Below are positions 6,005 through 7,188 of a stretch of DNA of 7,188 bases, in pieces. The position numbers were made by a program, and so were the translations under genes. The DNA lies in the NCBI GenBank assembly GCA_005881055.1, contig VBHW01000110.1, positions 1-7,188 on the forward strand, written 5' to 3'. Every line of letters begins with the position of its first letter. Position 1 is the first letter of the stretch. The DNA is from Chloroflexota bacterium (GTDB lineage: Bacteria > Chloroflexota > Limnocylindria > Limnocylindrales > CSP1-4). Below the pieces are notes generated by a model. It was not told the origin of the DNA. It made no database searches and was given only the letters and a program-made list of their open reading frames with translations.

Positions 6005-6882
6005 CACCGGACGCGAAGACCGGGGAGCTCGGGAGCTGGCAGGTCGCCGACGGCAGCGTCAAGGCGATCCCGAAGCTGACCCTTCCCGACGGCCGCTCCG
6101 GTGCGTCGTTCGTCGCGTCGGGCGACGGGATCGTCCTCGTCGGCGGCCGGAACAAGGCCGGCCCGACGGAGACGGTCTGGAAGTCGACCCAGGATGCCAA
6201 GGGCGTCCTCGGGGCGTGGCAGCCGCAGGTCCCGCTCGTCCCCGGCCAGGCCCGCGCCGACGCGACCGCCGTCCTGCTCGGCAACTCGATCCTCGTCTTC
6301 GGCGGGGTCTACGCGAAGGGCCCGACGCGGATCGTCATGCGCGGCGACATCGGTAGCGGCACGGACGCGGGCAAGGTCGTTCGCTGGGGGACGCCGACGA
6401 ACGACAGCGCGAACCTGCCGTCCGCGCGCACGGACGCCGCCGGCTTCACCGCGAATGGTGCGATCTACCTCGTCGGCGGGACGGACGGGCAGACGCCGCG
6501 GACCGAGGTCTGGTGGACGACGCCGGATGCCGACGGGGACATCGTGGGCTGGCGGCACCTGGCCCAGAGCGACCTCCCGAGCGGGCAGGGCCTTGCCGGC
6601 GGGAGCGCGATCTCGAGCGGCTCGAACGCATTCGTCATCGGCGGGCAGACATCGGCCGGGGTGACCGTCGGGAGCATCCGCACGAACCTCGCCCCGAAGC
6701 CCCCGTTCTTCCAGGTGGGCGCGCCGTTCGGCCTGACGGTCCCCGCGCTGAAGATTGACGGGGAGATCGGCCAGCAGATCGGCTACCTGAACGCCGTCCT
6801 CCTCATCGGTTGGGCGATGGCCCACCAGGAGCAGACGCGCGCGATGTGGCGCCGGGTCCGGAGGCGCGGACGCGAGGGCTGA
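5716..6882 (+). CDS. Six-bladed kelch-repeat beta-propeller, C-terminal portion of the frame-split gene
   Basis: The frame opens after a stop at 5701-5703. Its first possible start, GTG 5716, has no Shine-Dalgarno, so it is better read as the continuation of the gene begun at 5468. Numbered from 5716 (388 residues), six kelch motifs end in Gly-Gly: LLYIGG (29-30), VYAIGG (81-82), IVLVGG (143-144), ILVFGG (196-197), IYLVGG (254-255), AFVIGG (309-310). They are 52-62 residues apart, and Trp at 55, 108, 168, 224 and 279 marks the later strand of five blades. This fits one closed six-bladed propeller. A short hydrophobic stretch at 357-370 followed by a strongly basic tail (RAMWRRVRRRGREG) suggests a second membrane anchor, so the propeller would lie outside the membrane. 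As last gene of the bc operon it may be a docking or assembly factor. That is inference, since kelch folds bind many partners and no catalytic residues are evident. Confidence 0.78.
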   Translation: MPGTGGRDPPAARRDGTAVQVGTHLLYIGGSDGKTASSDVYQADLYSNTGNFSAWRPGPPLPAPRTKLSAGFFGGSVYAIGGNDASGAPTTTVYVLTPDAKTGELGSWQVADGSVKAIPKLTLPDGRSGASFVASGDGIVLVGGRNKAGPTETVWKSTQDAKGVLGAWQPQVPLVPGQARADATAVLLGNSILVFGGVYAKGPTRIVMRGDIGSGTDAGKVVRWGTPTNDSANLPSARTDAAGFTANGAIYLVGGTDGQTPRTEVWWTTPDADGDIVGWRHLAQSDLPSGQGLAGGSAISSGSNAFVIGGQTSAGVTVGSIRTNLAPKPPFFQVGAPFGLTVPALKIDGEIGQQIGYLNAVLLIGWAMAHQEQTRAMWRRVRRRGREG

Positions 6883-6909
6883 CGCGAGGGCTGACGCGAG
6901 CGCTGACGC
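6869..6909 (+). repeat. 12-bp tandem repeat over the kelch stop codon
   Basis: The unit GACGCGAGGGCT occurs at 6869-6880 and 6881-6892, then with one mismatch at 6893-6904, and partly (GACGC) to 6909. The unit length is a multiple of three and each boundary recreates TGA in the kelch frame (6880-6882, 6892-6894, 6904-6906), giving three in-frame stops in a row. It looks like replication slippage. The minus-strand translation Ala-Ser-Ala-Leu repeats is a by-product. Confidence 0.85.
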
Positions 6910-6993
6910 CCAGATATTCGCCACACGACTACAGACCACGGTTTCAGACCGAATCAGCGCCAGGTAATCGTGGGGTGACCATCCGGCTCCGAT

Positions 6994-7188
6994 TCAAACG
7001 ATTTCGGGACCGGCGGCCTCCCCTGCAGTCGCCCGAGGCATATCTGGAGCGAGTCCGCCTCCACGGCGTGCCAGCACCGGCGGTGAGACCGGCGCCTCGA
7101 CGGGCTTCGACAACAGGTTCTCGATCGCGCGCAGCAGGGCTTCGGTGTCCAGCTCTGCCAACGGGCGCGGGAGGTGGCCGCGCGGCTC
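6994..7188 (-). CDS. 3' end of a convergent minus-strand gene, function unknown
   Basis: Reading leftward from the window edge, an open frame of 64 codons ends at TGA (complement of 6994-6996). The first part, LAELDTEALLRAIENLLSKP (about residues 10-29), reads as an amphipathic helix. Almost all its codons end in G or C, as in the true genes of this window. The tail after it is Pro/Gly/Ala-rich and has weaker codon bias, as disordered C-termini often do. No start lies in the window and I do not recognise the family. The 111 bp between its stop and the kelch stop contain the end of the 12-bp repeat and no clear bidirectional terminator. The plus-strand frame over 7013-7075 is open too, but loses the coding-like pattern rightward. 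Confidence 0.42.
   Translation of the reverse strand, partial: EPRGHLPRPLAELDTEALLRAIENLLSKPVEAPVSPPVLARRGGGLAPDMPRATAGEAAGPEIV

Noticed and set aside
4322..6007. 561-codon minus-strand open frame
   Set aside because: Arg/Ala/Val-rich antisense shadow of the cytochrome c-cupredoxin and kelch genes, with no domain or motif. Long antisense frames are expected at this GC content.
5623..6939. 438-codon minus-strand open frame containing an Ala-Ser-Ala-Leu repeat
   Set aside because: The repeat is just the antisense reading of the 12-bp tandem repeat, and the rest mirrors the kelch gene without motifs of its own.
6883..6993. Terminator in the convergent gap
   Set aside because: Only a 4-bp stem (CGGT-TTCAG-ACCG) and short direct repeats were found, without a T-tract in either direction.

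Overview
The window is very GC-rich, and nearly every codon of the convincing genes ends in G or C. Its centrepiece is one plus-strand operon, about 496 to 6882, for a cytochrome b6/Rieske (bc-type) quinol-oxidising complex with unusual partners. The split cytochrome b (b6 plus subunit IV), the Rieske protein with a Tat-like N-terminus, and the absence of actinobacterial-style diheme QcrC all argue against Actinobacteria. A high-GC, non-phototrophic Chloroflexota lineage (Limnocylindria-like) is my best guess. That is inference from gene organisation, not a database result.

Layout. The left edge (1-245) holds the start of a minus-strand gene for a small single-pass membrane protein, cut by the window end. 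A 250-bp divergent intergenic region (246-495) carries candidate promoters in both directions with nested dyads between them. The operon then reads: a GltD-like FAD/NAD(P) flavoprotein with N- and C-terminal [4Fe-4S] domains (496-2331); cytochrome b6-type protein (2328-3056, overlapping the previous gene by 4 nt); subunit IV (3060-3662); Rieske protein (3682-4356); a membrane-anchored cytochrome c fused to a type-1 copper cupredoxin domain (4391-5428); and a membrane-anchored six-bladed kelch propeller (5468-6882) whose reading frame is broken near 5735-5760. A 12-bp tandem repeat covers the kelch stop codon. The right edge (6994-7188) looks like the 3' end of a convergent minus-strand gene.

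How the parts may work together. Cytochrome b6, subunit IV and Rieske form the quinol-oxidising core. The fused cytochrome c-cupredoxin would take electrons from the Rieske centre and could pass them from haem to copper and on to a terminal acceptor outside the membrane. The GltD-like flavoprotein is predicted to be cytoplasmic. It is translationally coupled to the b6 gene, whose product keeps the cysteine that binds the extra haem (ci/cn) on the cytoplasmic side. This suggests a module that exchanges electrons between NAD(P)H or ferredoxin and the quinone-reducing side of the complex. That is the most interesting hypothesis here, and it is unproven.

No rRNA, tRNA, CRISPR array, insertion sequence or convincing intrinsic terminator was seen.
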